Shown here one piece after another: positions 1 to 8,754 of a stretch of 64,000 bases of DNA (its first letter is position 1; each line of letters starts with the position of its first letter). A model generated the notes under the pieces. It saw nothing but the letters and a program-made list of their open reading frames with translations, had not been told where the DNA came from and made no database searches. The stretch lies in NCBI RefSeq assembly GCF_040459645.1, contig NZ_JARVHQ010000001.1:3286001-3350000 (forward strand). The letters run 5' to 3'. Source of the stretch: Bacillus cereus group sp. RP43. Lineage in GTDB: Bacteria > Bacillota > Bacilli > Bacillales > Bacillaceae_G. Made by a program: the position numbers and the translations under genes.

Positions 1-33
1 TGCTCCAACTACTGCTACTTTTCCATATTTCAA
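1..33 (-). CDS. 5' end of an unidentified gene (partial)
   Basis: Only the first 11 codons lie in the window. An in-frame ATG sits at 48-46, but it overlaps a GGAGG (46-42) that is 8 nt from a TTG at 33-31. The TTG is therefore the likelier start, giving MKYGKVAVVGA. The V-A-V-V-G-A strand-and-turn resembles the start of a nucleotide-binding Rossmann fold, but this is too little to name a product. The gene lies directly downstream of the deacetylase, whose TAA is at 50-48, so the two are probably cotranscribed. Confidence 0.55.
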   Translation of the reverse strand, partial: MKYGKVAVVGA

Positions 34-47
34 CTTCAATTCCTCCA

Positions 48-869
48 TTACATACGGTTATCATGCCAGAAGTTCACTGGGAAGTGATTCTCTTCATGAT
101 ATGCTTCAAACTCATAACCCTTTTCTTTTAGACCCTTTAATATTGCTGGCACAGCTGCAACTGATTGCGGATGAATATCATGCATTAAAATGACTTCTTG
201 AGGATTTGTTGCACCAGCTAATACATTTTGAGCGATTTGTGCTGCCGCTGCATCGACTGGTACTTTATTGTATTTCCAGTCTAAAGAATCAATTGTCCAG
301 TCCCATACTTTAAGACCACCCTCTACTACTTTGTTTCGAAGGCCTTCATTTAAACCAGGCATCGACCCGTATGGTGGACGTGTTAATTGAGGTGATTTTC
401 CAATAATATTTGCGATTAAGCTTTGATCTTCTTTCATTTCATTAACATATTCGCCATTTTTATATAACTTCGCAAAATTGTGTGTCATACTATGCATTCC
501 AACATAATGACCCTCTGCATTTTCACGTTTTACTAAATCAGGAAACGCTTTTACATTCGCTCCGATTAAAAAGAATGTCGCCTTCGCATCATGCTGTTTT
601 AACATATTTAATAATTCAGCCGTATATTTTCCTGGCCCATCATCAAATGTAAGATAAGCAACTTTTCTTTCCTTTCCGTTAAAACGACTTGGTGCCGTTT
701 TATTCATTTCAACTTTCGATTGTTCACTTGCAAGCTGCACTACATTTTCTTGTTTCGCAACAGCTTTTGCTGGTGAAGTAATAGACTGAAACATGAAATA
801 CCCAATAGCTACTATTGCAATCGCTATTAAAACAACTGCAACTCGTTTAATTTTAAAAGCCTTTTCCAT
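48..869 (-). CDS. Membrane-anchored polysaccharide (peptidoglycan GlcNAc) deacetylase, NodB family
   Basis: A 273-residue carbohydrate esterase family 4 enzyme. An N-terminal hydrophobic segment (about residues 9-28) acts as signal anchor, followed by a linker and the NodB domain from about residue 68. The metal and catalytic motifs are all visible: TFDDGP, HSMTH, RPPYG, a DWTIDSLDW block and a late LMHD. The family removes acetyl groups from wall GlcNAc outside the membrane, which gives lysozyme resistance. Length and the position next to the two-component system suggest the ortholog of the studied B. cereus protein Bc1974; this is from memory and was not searched. The kinase gene lies upstream on the same strand with a gap of about 97 bp. 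Confidence 0.88.
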   Translation of the reverse strand: MEKAFKIKRVAVVLIAIAIVAIGYFMFQSITSPAKAVAKQENVVQLASEQSKVEMNKTAPSRFNGKERKVAYLTFDDGPGKYTAELLNMLKQHDAKATFFLIGANVKAFPDLVKRENAEGHYVGMHSMTHNFAKLYKNGEYVNEMKEDQSLIANIIGKSPQLTRPPYGSMPGLNEGLRNKVVEGGLKVWDWTIDSLDWKYNKVPVDAAAAQIAQNVLAGATNPQEVILMHDIHPQSVAAVPAILKGLKEKGYEFEAYHEENHFPVNFWHDNRM

Positions 870-966
870 TCTATCGAATTCCTCTCCCTATTAATCTTAT
901 ATATAAATCACCCAATATAATTATACATCTATTTATTTTTATTACACTATATAAACTTTATATAAA

Positions 967-2328
967 TTATAGTGGGAGTTTTATCAAAATTGTTGTTCCT
1001 ACACTTTCTCTACTTGTAATACTAAGCGTACCACCATGAAGCTCCACCATTTTTTTTACAATAGCCAATCCAATGCCTGCGCCTTCAATATGGTTATTAA
1101 TCTGATAAAATGACTGCTCTATAAATGGTAGATGCTCTTTAGCAATTCCAATACCTTGATCTGTCACCTTAATCACGGCTTGTCCCTCACTTTTGGTCGC
1201 TTCAATGTAAACTGTACTTTTTTCATTTGAATATTTAATAGCATTATGAATAATATTTAGGAAAACTTGTTTTAGTCTATTTCGATCTCCTACTAGTTCT
1301 ACTCGTTCTAAATTAGCAACTAGATGAATCTGTTTCTCTTCTGATTTAGGAGTTAATTGCCAAATCGTCTCTTCTAGTATATCGTACAATTGCACTTTTT
1401 GTTTATATAAATTAAAATGATTTGACTGCAATCTTGAAAAATCTAGTAACTCTTCTACTAAATGAATCAATCGGTCTGTTTCACCTGAAATAATTCCCAT
1501 ACCTTGCTTTATTTCTTCATCGGTTAAATGATCTACTGTTTTTAATGTCTCACTCCACCCTTTAATTCCTGTTAAAGGTGTTCGTATTTCATGAGAAATA
1601 GAGGCAATAAATTCATTTTTCATTTGCTCAGCCTTTTCTATTTTATCGGCCATATAATTTAAACTATGTGCTAACTTACCTAATTCACCAGGATAATCCT
1701 CTTTAATTTGCTCCTTTAATGTACCTTCCGCAATTTGCGAAGAAGCATGAATAATAGATTCGATAGGTTTCACAAACGAATTCGCCAATCGTCTACTGAT
1801 TAAGAATACGATACCTGAAATGACAATTCCAACTGAAATAGTAAACATAATAATTTCAATAATCTTTGCATTTACATGTGTTAAAACAGTCGTATATTTT
1901 AAAACACCGATAGTTTGCCCTTGATGTACGAGTGGACTTAATACTTCTAATTGTTTTTCATTATCTTTCGTAGTAATAACTTGGTGATACATTTCCCCCT
2001 CTAGTAAAGAATAAGGAATACTCACTTTACCTTCAACCTTTTGCCCACTTGACGATTGTATAATTGTACCGTGCCGATCAATCAATTGTAATTCAGTTCC
2101 TTCTAATTGGAAACTCTCAATTATTTCTCCACTATATTCTTGCAAACGAATAAAATATAGTGAATTGTATTCCGAGAAAAAACGTGTACTTGTCTTTGCA
2201 TGAGATTCAACATACTGCACAATGCCGTTATAATAATATCGATAAATAGAAACTGAAAATGCTACTTCAAATAATACAAGCATTAGTGTAATGACCGTCA
2301 TAAAATATAAAGTCACTTTCCGTCTCAT
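967..2328 (-). CDS. Two-component sensor histidine kinase
   Basis: A 453-residue membrane kinase. It has an N-terminal transmembrane helix, an extracytoplasmic sensor of about 130 residues, a second helix near 155-180, a HAMP linker, a HisKA dimerisation box with the phospho-acceptor in SISHEIRTPL, and a C-terminal HATPase (N-box NIIHNAIKYS, DQGIGI, GAGIGLAIV). The start is the ATG at 2328, which overlaps the TGA of the regulator gene as ATGA, behind AAGGAA; a longer reading frame upstream has no ribosome site. It is the last gene of the lipoprotein-regulator-kinase operon. The signal is unknown, and the lipoprotein encoded first could be an accessory sensor. Confidence 0.9.
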   Translation of the reverse strand: MRRKVTLYFMTVITLMLVLFEVAFSVSIYRYYYNGIVQYVESHAKTSTRFFSEYNSLYFIRLQEYSGEIIESFQLEGTELQLIDRHGTIIQSSSGQKVEGKVSIPYSLLEGEMYHQVITTKDNEKQLEVLSPLVHQGQTIGVLKYTTVLTHVNAKIIEIIMFTISVGIVISGIVFLISRRLANSFVKPIESIIHASSQIAEGTLKEQIKEDYPGELGKLAHSLNYMADKIEKAEQMKNEFIASISHEIRTPLTGIKGWSETLKTVDHLTDEEIKQGMGIISGETDRLIHLVEELLDFSRLQSNHFNLYKQKVQLYDILEETIWQLTPKSEEKQIHLVANLERVELVGDRNRLKQVFLNIIHNAIKYSNEKSTVYIEATKSEGQAVIKVTDQGIGIAKEHLPFIEQSFYQINNHIEGAGIGLAIVKKMVELHGGTLSITSRESVGTTILIKLPL

Positions 2329-3014
2329 CTTATAGTTTCCTTCCACACATATCCTTTTCCCCACACAGTATGGATAAACTCTGGTTCTGACGGATTACAT
2401 TCTATCTTTTGACGTAACCGTCTCATATTTACATCGACGACTTTCGTCTCGCCTACGTAATTGGTTCCCCAAATCATATTTAAAATTTCATCACGCGAAA
2501 CCGGCTTCGAAGCCTGATTCATTAAATACTGTAATATCATGTACTCTGTGGGGGTTAAATCAACTAATTGTCCACCTTTATATAATCTTTCTTCTATGAT
2601 ATTTAACGCAAACGGACCAGACGTGATTGTATTCGTTTTTTCTTCATGTACTTCTATTCTTCTTAGTAAAGATTGTATTCGTGCAGTTAATTCTACTGGA
2701 CTAAACGGCTTTGCGATATAATCATCTGCACCAATTCCTAGCCCTTGTACTTTATCTTCATCTTGTACACGTGCGGTTAACATAATAATACCCATTTTTT
2801 TATTTTCTTCCCGGATAGCTTTACAAACTTGAAAACCATCGATCCCCGGTAACATAACATCAAGTAACGCTACATCAACAGTATGTTCACTTAAAATCTG
2901 TAACGCTTCTTCTCCAGTACTAGCTTCTAATACATAAAATCCAGCACGTTTCAAATTTAAGACAATAAAGCTACGGATTGGTATTTCATCTTCTAAAACT
3001 AAAATTGTTGACAT
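2325..3014 (-). CDS. OmpR-family response regulator
   Basis: A 229-residue regulator with a receiver domain (acidic pair in LEDE, phospho-acceptor Asp in LLDVMLPG, switch Thr in MLTAR, Lys in AKPFSP) and a C-terminal winged helix (recognition region VVDVNMRRLRQKIE, ending in the typical TVWGKGYVW). I chose the ATG at 3014 because GGGAGGTGG lies 5-10 nt upstream; an earlier GTG at 3023 is part of that ribosome site. It follows the lipoprotein gene closely and overlaps the kinase start by 4 nt, so it is the partner of that kinase. A direct repeat at 4377-4393 is a candidate binding site. Confidence 0.92.
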   Translation of the reverse strand: MSTILVLEDEIPIRSFIVLNLKRAGFYVLEASTGEEALQILSEHTVDVALLDVMLPGIDGFQVCKAIREENKKMGIIMLTARVQDEDKVQGLGIGADDYIAKPFSPVELTARIQSLLRRIEVHEEKTNTITSGPFALNIIEERLYKGGQLVDLTPTEYMILQYLMNQASKPVSRDEILNMIWGTNYVGETKVVDVNMRRLRQKIECNPSEPEFIHTVWGKGYVWKETIR

Positions 3015-3027
3015 AATTCCCACCTCC

Positions 3028-4275
3028 CTACTCTTGTTGATAATCCGCTAGCGGTTTTATATATGCTTTCATTTTTTCAAATTTTGATTGCTTCGGTACT
3101 GCATATACATGAGAAGCCGTTTTAATTGCTGCCTCGTATCCTTTTATTTTGAACCATTCTTTACGCTTAAAAATATGGACTTCAAGCCATATTTCATTTG
3201 TAGTTGCATCTATAAATTTTTGAACATCCGGTGCTTCGTGCTGAACTGGGACAGTTATTTTTCCAATTAGCGCTTGAGGGATTTTGACAAAATAACCTTT
3301 CTCTATATTGATATATCTTTCTTCTATCGGCTTAATTCCCTCTTCACTCCACTGTATATAACGTTCAAACATCGTGCTCTCTCCATACGATACCTCTTCC
3401 CAACCTTTCGGACGCACAGTACGAACAAATTCAATAATGCCGTCTTCATTAACGTCTTTACTTTCCACAACATAATCATTGAATAAATCTTCTTTCCCAT
3501 CTATAGGTAGTCCCTCATAATGATCCTTATCAAATTTTGCTACATATGTTATACCTGAATGAGCTCCAACTCCTGCATCAATTACAACTGCCTTTGACAT
3601 GTTAGAAATACGCCCCATTTGTATTCGTTGAATACTATTTATATATGGATCAAATGTAACTTCAGACATAGTCTTAAACTGTTCAATGAACTCAACTTTC
3701 AATTGCTCATCTTTTTTATAAGTAACAAGGCTTATATCATTAAGACCATTTTCATTTAAATCCTCTATAAATAACTTCGTATATTGCCGATTATAAATCT
3801 CCTTCATATCATCATTTTCTTCCGAAAATACATACATTACATGTTCTAAAGATTCACGACTTACCGAGATTCCAATTAATAACTCTCGCTTCCCGTTCCC
3901 TGTAAAATCACCGACTTTAACGATATCTATATTCTCACCATCAAATGTATGAGTGGACTTTAGTTTCCAGCCATTGCTGCTTTCTGCATAAATAGCTAAA
4001 TATATACTCCGATCTTCATTCGGTACTTTATAAAATACAATCGCTTCCTTCTTATTATCTTGTTTAAAATCCATTGACCAAATCATCTGTTTATCTTTAT
4101 TAGACATTGGAGTAAGCAACCGATAATTAACAGGCAAATCTTTATCTATTTGCTCTTTTAATTCATTAATCCATTTTTCATTTGCAGGAGCTCCCATTAA
4201 ACTTGTTGGAGCTTCAGACATTTTACATCCAGTCAATATAAAAATGATTCCCAAAATGCTTATCCATTTCTGCAT
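3028..4275 (-). CDS. Lipoprotein with VCBS/FG-GAP-like repeats, operon partner of the two-component system
   Basis: A 415-residue exported lipoprotein. The signal peptide ends in a lipobox with LTGC (Cys at about residue 17). The mature part has several D-x-N/T-G-N-G stretches (DFTGNGKRELLIG, DLNENGLNDISLV, DVNEDGIIEFV) typical of calcium-binding VCBS or FG-GAP beta-propeller blades. No catalytic motif is seen. It is the first gene of the operon with the response regulator and kinase, 13 bp before the regulator's start, and could modulate the kinase sensor; that role is inference. The start ATG has AAGGAAAG about 9 nt upstream. Confidence 0.8.
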   Translation of the reverse strand: MQKWISILGIIFILTGCKMSEAPTSLMGAPANEKWINELKEQIDKDLPVNYRLLTPMSNKDKQMIWSMDFKQDNKKEAIVFYKVPNEDRSIYLAIYAESSNGWKLKSTHTFDGENIDIVKVGDFTGNGKRELLIGISVSRESLEHVMYVFSEENDDMKEIYNRQYTKLFIEDLNENGLNDISLVTYKKDEQLKVEFIEQFKTMSEVTFDPYINSIQRIQMGRISNMSKAVVIDAGVGAHSGITYVAKFDKDHYEGLPIDGKEDLFNDYVVESKDVNEDGIIEFVRTVRPKGWEEVSYGESTMFERYIQWSEEGIKPIEERYINIEKGYFVKIPQALIGKITVPVQHEAPDVQKFIDATTNEIWLEVHIFKRKEWFKIKGYEAAIKTASHVYAVPKQSKFEKMKAYIKPLADYQQE

Positions 4276-4349
4276 ATGATATCTTTCCTTACTACAAATT
4301 TTAAGTATTTTTCTATACTTTTTGCTTCTCCACTATTCTCATACATATG

Positions 4350-4393
4350 AGTATAATTTTTCTAATATAAAAAATCGTTACAGAAAAGTTACA
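4350..4393 (-). promoter_or_regulatory. Promoter with an OmpR-type direct-repeat box upstream of the lipoprotein-TCS operon
   Basis: On the minus strand TGTAAC-N5-TGTAAC (4393-4377) forms an 11-bp-period direct repeat like WalR and PhoP boxes. It sits 21 bp upstream of a TATACT -10 (4355-4350), so the downstream half overlaps where a -35 would lie. This is the usual geometry for activation by an OmpR-family regulator, and the adjacent regulator is the obvious candidate. Confidence 0.5.
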
Positions 4394-4409
4394 AATATAT
4401 TCCCATAAA

Positions 4410-4437
4410 AAAAGATTGGCGAAGGCCAATCTTTTTT
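4410..4437. terminator. Bidirectional rho-independent terminator
   Basis: GATTGGC (4414-4420), loop GAAG, GCCAATC (4425-4431), flanked by an A-run on the left and six T's on the right. It follows the LCP gene's stop on the minus strand. Confidence 0.85.
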
Positions 4438-4438
4438 A

Positions 4439-5440
4439 CTATTCGTTTCGAGCTGATTTTGGTGTTATACCCAAATGATCATTTAATTTTTTTGAAATAT
4501 CTTTTACATTTTTTTCGTTTGGAATGTAATAATAAATACCACCAATACGTTTATCAGTACCTTCAATTTGCATTTTTTCCATTTGCAGGTCAGATCCAGC
4601 CATATTTTTCGTAATAGCAAGCATATCATCAAACGTTAAGTTTGTTTTCATGTTGTTATCCACTGCATCAAGTAAAGAGCCCATTTTGCTAATTGATTGA
4701 ACAGACATAGCTTTTTTCGCAATTGCTTCAATTACAAGTTGTTGTCTTTGACCACGCATTGCGTCACTGTCAATTTTACGCGTTCTCGCAAGTGCAAGGG
4801 CTTGTTCACCATTTAAATGTTGGTAACCTTTTTCTAAATGGATCATACCTGCTTGGTCTTTACTATCTTGTTCAGTGAAAGCAACCGGTACATCAATATC
4901 AATACCACCAATTGAATCTACAATTTGTACAAATGACTCAAAGTTAAACTTCACATAATAATCAACTGGAACATTTAAAAATCTTTCCACTGTATCTCTT
5001 GTACTTTCAACACCACCAAATACGTGTGCGTGTGTAATTTTATCTAATTTCTTTCTAGATGGAATATAAACGCGTGAATCACGAGGAATACTTACTAATT
5101 TAACGGATTTATCATCTTTATTAATTGTCGCTAATAAAAGTGCATCTGTTCGAACCGCTTCGCCATATTGGCTTTTTCTCATTTCACTTCCATCTACACC
5201 CATAATTAATATTGAAATGTTATCCTTTAACGGTTCAACTTCTTTATCACGCTTTGATGACTTATCAATTTTTGCATACGCATCACTTACAACAGCTTTT
5301 GCTTTGTTATATATAAACGATCCATATCCTACTCCTCCAAAAATAAGTAGGAAAAATGGAATTAAAATGAACCATTTTAATGACTTTCTTTTAGAACGTT
5401 TTTGATTACTTCTCGTGTTTTGTTCTAATTCAGAGCTCAT
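4439..5440 (-). CDS. LytR-CpsA-Psr (LCP) family wall-polymer ligase
   Basis: A 333-residue membrane protein with a Lys/Arg-rich cytoplasmic tail, one transmembrane helix (about residues 23-45) and an extracellular LCP domain. Family marks include ILIMGVD, RTDALLLATIN, SIPRDSRVYIP (pyrophosphate-binding Arg), the KITHAH block and LNGEQALALARTRKID. LCP enzymes attach undecaprenyl-linked polymers such as teichoic acid or secondary wall polysaccharide to peptidoglycan. Of two nearby ATGs, the one at 5440 has correct spacing from GAGAGG (9 nt); the one at 5446 is only 3 nt away. It is a single gene followed by its own terminator. B. cereus has several paralogs and I cannot say which this is. Confidence 0.9.
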   Translation of the reverse strand: MSSELEQNTRSNQKRSKRKSLKWFILIPFFLLIFGGVGYGSFIYNKAKAVVSDAYAKIDKSSKRDKEVEPLKDNISILIMGVDGSEMRKSQYGEAVRTDALLLATINKDDKSVKLVSIPRDSRVYIPSRKKLDKITHAHVFGGVESTRDTVERFLNVPVDYYVKFNFESFVQIVDSIGGIDIDVPVAFTEQDSKDQAGMIHLEKGYQHLNGEQALALARTRKIDSDAMRGQRQQLVIEAIAKKAMSVQSISKMGSLLDAVDNNMKTNLTFDDMLAITKNMAGSDLQMEKMQIEGTDKRIGGIYYYIPNEKNVKDISKKLNDHLGITPKSARNE

Positions 5441-5662
5441 ACCCATTCGCCTCTCTTTCTCTTTCCCTAGTATAATGTAAGTCTATTAATCTTCATATTG
5501 AATTTCCTTTCAATTACCTTACAATTTTGTAAGGTTACTTCATGAATCCAACATGTATTCCATTTCACATTATACTCTTGTGCTTATTTTTGGCAAGTCA
5601 CTATTTATCAACTTCAATAATTTAACACTTCGAAACATTTAAAATTACAGATTTATCATTCT

Positions 5663-5799
5663 TTTATTGCAGGTAGTAAGATTTTCACCTCACAATTTAG
5701 CAGGAATAAAGAGTCAAGTTTGTGCCGTAAAATCTTGATTGGTAAGGACTAATAATCAGTGAGGGATAAATCCCCCCACTGATTAAAGTTTCACTTTAT
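5663..5799 (+). repeat. Diverged bcr1 repeat
   Basis: The left end is TTTAT at 5663-5667 and the right end AATCAGTGAGGG...CCCCCACTGATTAAAGTTTCACTTTAT, finishing at 5799. The right third closely matches the intact copy at 63715-63872; the left and middle are strongly diverged. The TTTAT flanks are the target duplication known for bcr1. The final base overlaps the TAA of the following minus-strand gene. The rest of the gap 5441-5662 shows no gene. Confidence 0.75.
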
Positions 5800-8102
5800 T
5801 ATTTTTCATTTGGTGTGTATATCATTTGCTTCCCATTATTATTAATTAAAGCTGATTTTGCTTTTATTTTCGTCTTTTCTATTACCACATCTTCATTTGA
5901 AAAATTCACAATGATTTTAATATCTTTTCCATATGAAGTAGATTGTACTAGCTTATCTTCTGACAGATATGCAAAGTTCGTCATTTCTTCTTTTACTGCC
6001 TTTTCATGAACTTCATTCCAAACTTTCAGATGCTCTGTAATTTCTTTTTTATGCTTATTCCACTCTACTTCATCTAAATGGTACAAAGGAGGAACATTAT
6101 ACAATAACTCATACAACATACGATTTCCTACCTCATCTTTTACTTTCAAACTTCCCCATTCCCAGTGATGCGTTGTAATAACGGAATCATTGTATACTAA
6201 TTTATATAATGGAACCGAATATACTGGATTTAAATATACTTGTTTATATTCTTCTTTCAACGGTACTTGTTTTGCATACTTTTCTGGAACATTTTGATTT
6301 GGTGAATAATATCCACCGACATAATACGGACTTGTTTTGTTTTTCCTCATATCTTCATCATCCCATTTAATAACTGGAGTTTCAATTCCATGAGCAAATG
6401 CAATCGTACTACTTGCAAAATCATTTCCACCTTCAGAACCTACTACCATCCCTTTTTCTTGCGCGATATAATCCATTCGTTGTAATCGTGCTTTTAAATC
6501 TTGTTCTTGTGTCGTTACATGTTTTGATGAATAGTCATCGTAAATTTCACCCGTTGCATCACAATCAATAAACCAGGAATTATATTTAGGGCCATTTTGC
6601 AATATATCGTTCATTCGTTCTTTTACACTAGGAAGTGATAATGTTGGATTTAGTTTTCGCCCTCTACCTAAAAACCCTTGCACCTTTTCACCATTTTTCT
6701 TCGTTACAGTTGCCTCTTCATATAACGATGGATCATTAAAGGAAGCTGTGTTCCAATTTTTATCACCTTTCTCATGAATGGAATGATAAGAATCATACGG
6801 ACCAACTAAATATCCCATTTTCTTAGCTTCTGTAACAAAATTAGGCTGCATATATCCTTGTTCCCAGTTCGGGAGACCAATCCACGCTTTGTCTATTCCT
6901 GCTTCTTTCATTTCCTTTATAATATCCGTTCCATCAGCGTTACCCCATTTACTTACTTCTTCAACCGCATCACCAAGTATCGACTTTAATAAATGCTTAT
7001 TTAAGTTATATAATTCCATCTTCGATAAGTGATCTACACCTTTTTTTAATAACTCACTAGACTCCTGATCAACTTTCGGGAAAATATCCTCTTTATACAA
7101 TTCCTTCATTGATAATACTTCGTTTACATAACGCAAAATAACATTTTTTTGATACTTATCAATGAAATCTTGTTTACTTACTTGCTCAAATACATTCAAT
7201 TCCCCAGGTTCTGAACTATTTTTTTGAACAAGCTCTTTTATATGGCTAAACACTGGGCTATTTATTTGCTCCCTTAGCTTTGGCCAATTTACGTTACTTT
7301 CTGATAAACCATTTTGATTCCAAAAATAAAAATGACCTGCACCGTAAAGTTTTTCAATTTCTTTGTTTTTTCTAGCCTTTTCTTGTAATGTTTTAAATTC
7401 ACCCTTTTCAATAATATTGTCCTTGTATAGTTTTGCGATACTTACTGCATCATTATTTGTCACATATAACTGAAATCCATATGTTTTATTTTTATTTATA
7501 CTCGGGAATTCATGTGTAAAATCAAACCCTATTTTCGGATCCGAATGAAATTTTAATTCATTATTAAACATATTGTTCGCAATATATACAATCGAATATT
7601 TCGACCCATTTAATGCGAAAAACTTCATGGCAAATGATTCAGCAAATGAATATGCATCATCCTTCAAAAACTTCTTCCAATGCTCATCATTACTTGGAAT
7701 TTGCTTACCTTCCCATAACGGAAGTGTATAATTTTCAGCTTGTACTTTCGGCCATGTAAAACTTTCTGCACCAGTCGATTCCACTTCAATATTTAAGTGA
7801 TCTTTTTCCTTTTCTAAGTTTACTTTTACTTTTTGATCTGGATATTCCCACGATGTGCGATCCTTGTCTTTTTTTAAATTCGACACCTTCATTTTCGGTA
7901 ACGGTTGCGATGCCTGTTCCTTTACACCACCATGTTCTACAGTTAACGTAAAAGTCTCTGGATTTACATCGTAAGTAAAATCTTTATACGTCGCTTTCTT
8001 TATTTTAGACTCTTGTAAAGCATTATTACCTTTTACATCACACCCGACTAAAGTCGAAAATGACAATGTTGTAAGAAGACATACCGCTATCATTTTTTTC
8101 AT
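5799..8102 (-). CDS. Large secreted lipoprotein with a glycoside-hydrolase-like barrel
   Basis: A 767-residue protein with a signal peptide ending in a lipobox LVGC, so it is probably anchored outside the membrane. The first 250 residues look like a beta-sandwich; the middle and C-terminal parts have features of a glycosidase TIM barrel, including IGLPNWEQG, WFIDCDATGEIYDDY and GSEGGNDFASS (possible acidic residues), followed by beta-rich sequence. It recalls the GH101/GH129-like and DUF5696 proteins, but I cannot assign a family or substrate. The start ATG at 8102 is 8 nt from GGAGG; an upstream extension lacks a signal. It is probably monocistronic, with its stop abutting a bcr1 copy. Confidence 0.72.
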   Translation of the reverse strand: MKKMIAVCLLTTLSFSTLVGCDVKGNNALQESKIKKATYKDFTYDVNPETFTLTVEHGGVKEQASQPLPKMKVSNLKKDKDRTSWEYPDQKVKVNLEKEKDHLNIEVESTGAESFTWPKVQAENYTLPLWEGKQIPSNDEHWKKFLKDDAYSFAESFAMKFFALNGSKYSIVYIANNMFNNELKFHSDPKIGFDFTHEFPSINKNKTYGFQLYVTNNDAVSIAKLYKDNIIEKGEFKTLQEKARKNKEIEKLYGAGHFYFWNQNGLSESNVNWPKLREQINSPVFSHIKELVQKNSSEPGELNVFEQVSKQDFIDKYQKNVILRYVNEVLSMKELYKEDIFPKVDQESSELLKKGVDHLSKMELYNLNKHLLKSILGDAVEEVSKWGNADGTDIIKEMKEAGIDKAWIGLPNWEQGYMQPNFVTEAKKMGYLVGPYDSYHSIHEKGDKNWNTASFNDPSLYEEATVTKKNGEKVQGFLGRGRKLNPTLSLPSVKERMNDILQNGPKYNSWFIDCDATGEIYDDYSSKHVTTQEQDLKARLQRMDYIAQEKGMVVGSEGGNDFASSTIAFAHGIETPVIKWDDEDMRKNKTSPYYVGGYYSPNQNVPEKYAKQVPLKEEYKQVYLNPVYSVPLYKLVYNDSVITTHHWEWGSLKVKDEVGNRMLYELLYNVPPLYHLDEVEWNKHKKEITEHLKVWNEVHEKAVKEEMTNFAYLSEDKLVQSTSYGKDIKIIVNFSNEDVVIEKTKIKAKSALINNNGKQMIYTPNEK

Positions 8103-8416
8103 CTTCTGCACCTCCACCACTGAATATACAGCGGCTTTGTTACAGGAATGTGGCAAAAAATAATAGGACCTGTCCCAAAAGCCGAACTTTGAAATGGAGT
8201 CATGTTCTTATTGAGTAAATTTGCAACAGTACATGAAATTATATCGAACACAACTCTACTTATATCGACTTAGCTACAAAATATGACAATAATATCCTAC
8301 CTATTAACAAGAGAGGGCCGTCCAATTTTTTTGGACGACCCTTCTTCAAAATATAAAAATAAGTTCATTTTTACTAATTGTGAGTTCAAACAAATCAAAA
8401 TTTCAACAATATCCCC
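8103..8416. other. Intergenic region with one hairpin, no gene seen
   Basis: The only clear structure is a hairpin of GGGcCGTCCAA (8315-8325) against TTGGACGaCCC (8331-8341) with a T5 loop. No U-run follows on either strand, so it is a poor terminator. A GGACCTGTCCCAAAAG stretch near 8165 looks like the end of some insertion sequences, but no partner end was found. Confidence 0.4.
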
Positions 8417-8629
8417 TCAACTGAAAAAGTAACTGTATATAATATATCCTAAAACTAACACTAAAATTAATATCCCTGTACCTTTCCAATTCATACCACC
8501 TGTCATATCAACGGGGCTACCTGATTCTGCTCTATTGAGTCCATCATTCAAAGAACCGGTAGGTTTATTTTTCAATTCACTTTGTCTCATACGTTCTCTT
8601 TTTTCTTCGGGTGACTCTTTTGAACTCAT
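8417..8629 (-). CDS. Small single-pass membrane protein, DUF6366-like
   Basis: A 70-residue protein starting MSSKESPEEKRERMRQSE. A charged N-terminal half is followed by a C-terminal hydrophobic helix (about 48-68) ending in Phe-Phe-Ser. The start at 8629 is preceded by GGAGGTGAT with good spacing; an upstream in-frame ATG lacks one. The SSKESPEEKRERMRQ...G-x-L-x-D-G-L-N-R-AE pattern matches a family of short Bacillus proteins that I recall as DUF6366, with no known function. It appears to be transcribed alone. Confidence 0.75.
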   Translation of the reverse strand: MSSKESPEEKRERMRQSELKNKPTGSLNDGLNRAESGSPVDMTGGMNWKGTGILILVLVLGYIIYSYFFS

Positions 8630-8725
8630 ATAATCACCTCCAAAATTAATATTCATTTAATATTCTCTTTCTAAAATATTATTACTCCCGAAAAATCCCC
8701 GTTAAAAATAGATTATCTATAACTT

Positions 8726-8754
8726 AAAGAAAGCTAGCGATGCTAGCTTTCTTT
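8726..8754 (-). terminator. Terminator of the hom-thrC-thrB operon
   Basis: A perfect 13-bp stem AAAGAAAGCTAGC / GCTAGCTTTCTTT with a 3-nt loop, starting at the thrB stop codon. The arms supply A-rich and T-rich tails. Confidence 0.85.

Noticed and set aside
48..869. Calling this deacetylase the BC1960/BA1961 ortholog
   Set aside because: The interrupted gene at 14746-15543 fits BC1960 better by length and by its position between entFM and hom; this one sits next to the two-component genes, fitting Bc1974 instead.
8160..8185. Insertion-sequence end remnant (GGACCTGTCCCAAAAG)
   Set aside because: No partner repeat, target duplication or transposase fragment nearby.
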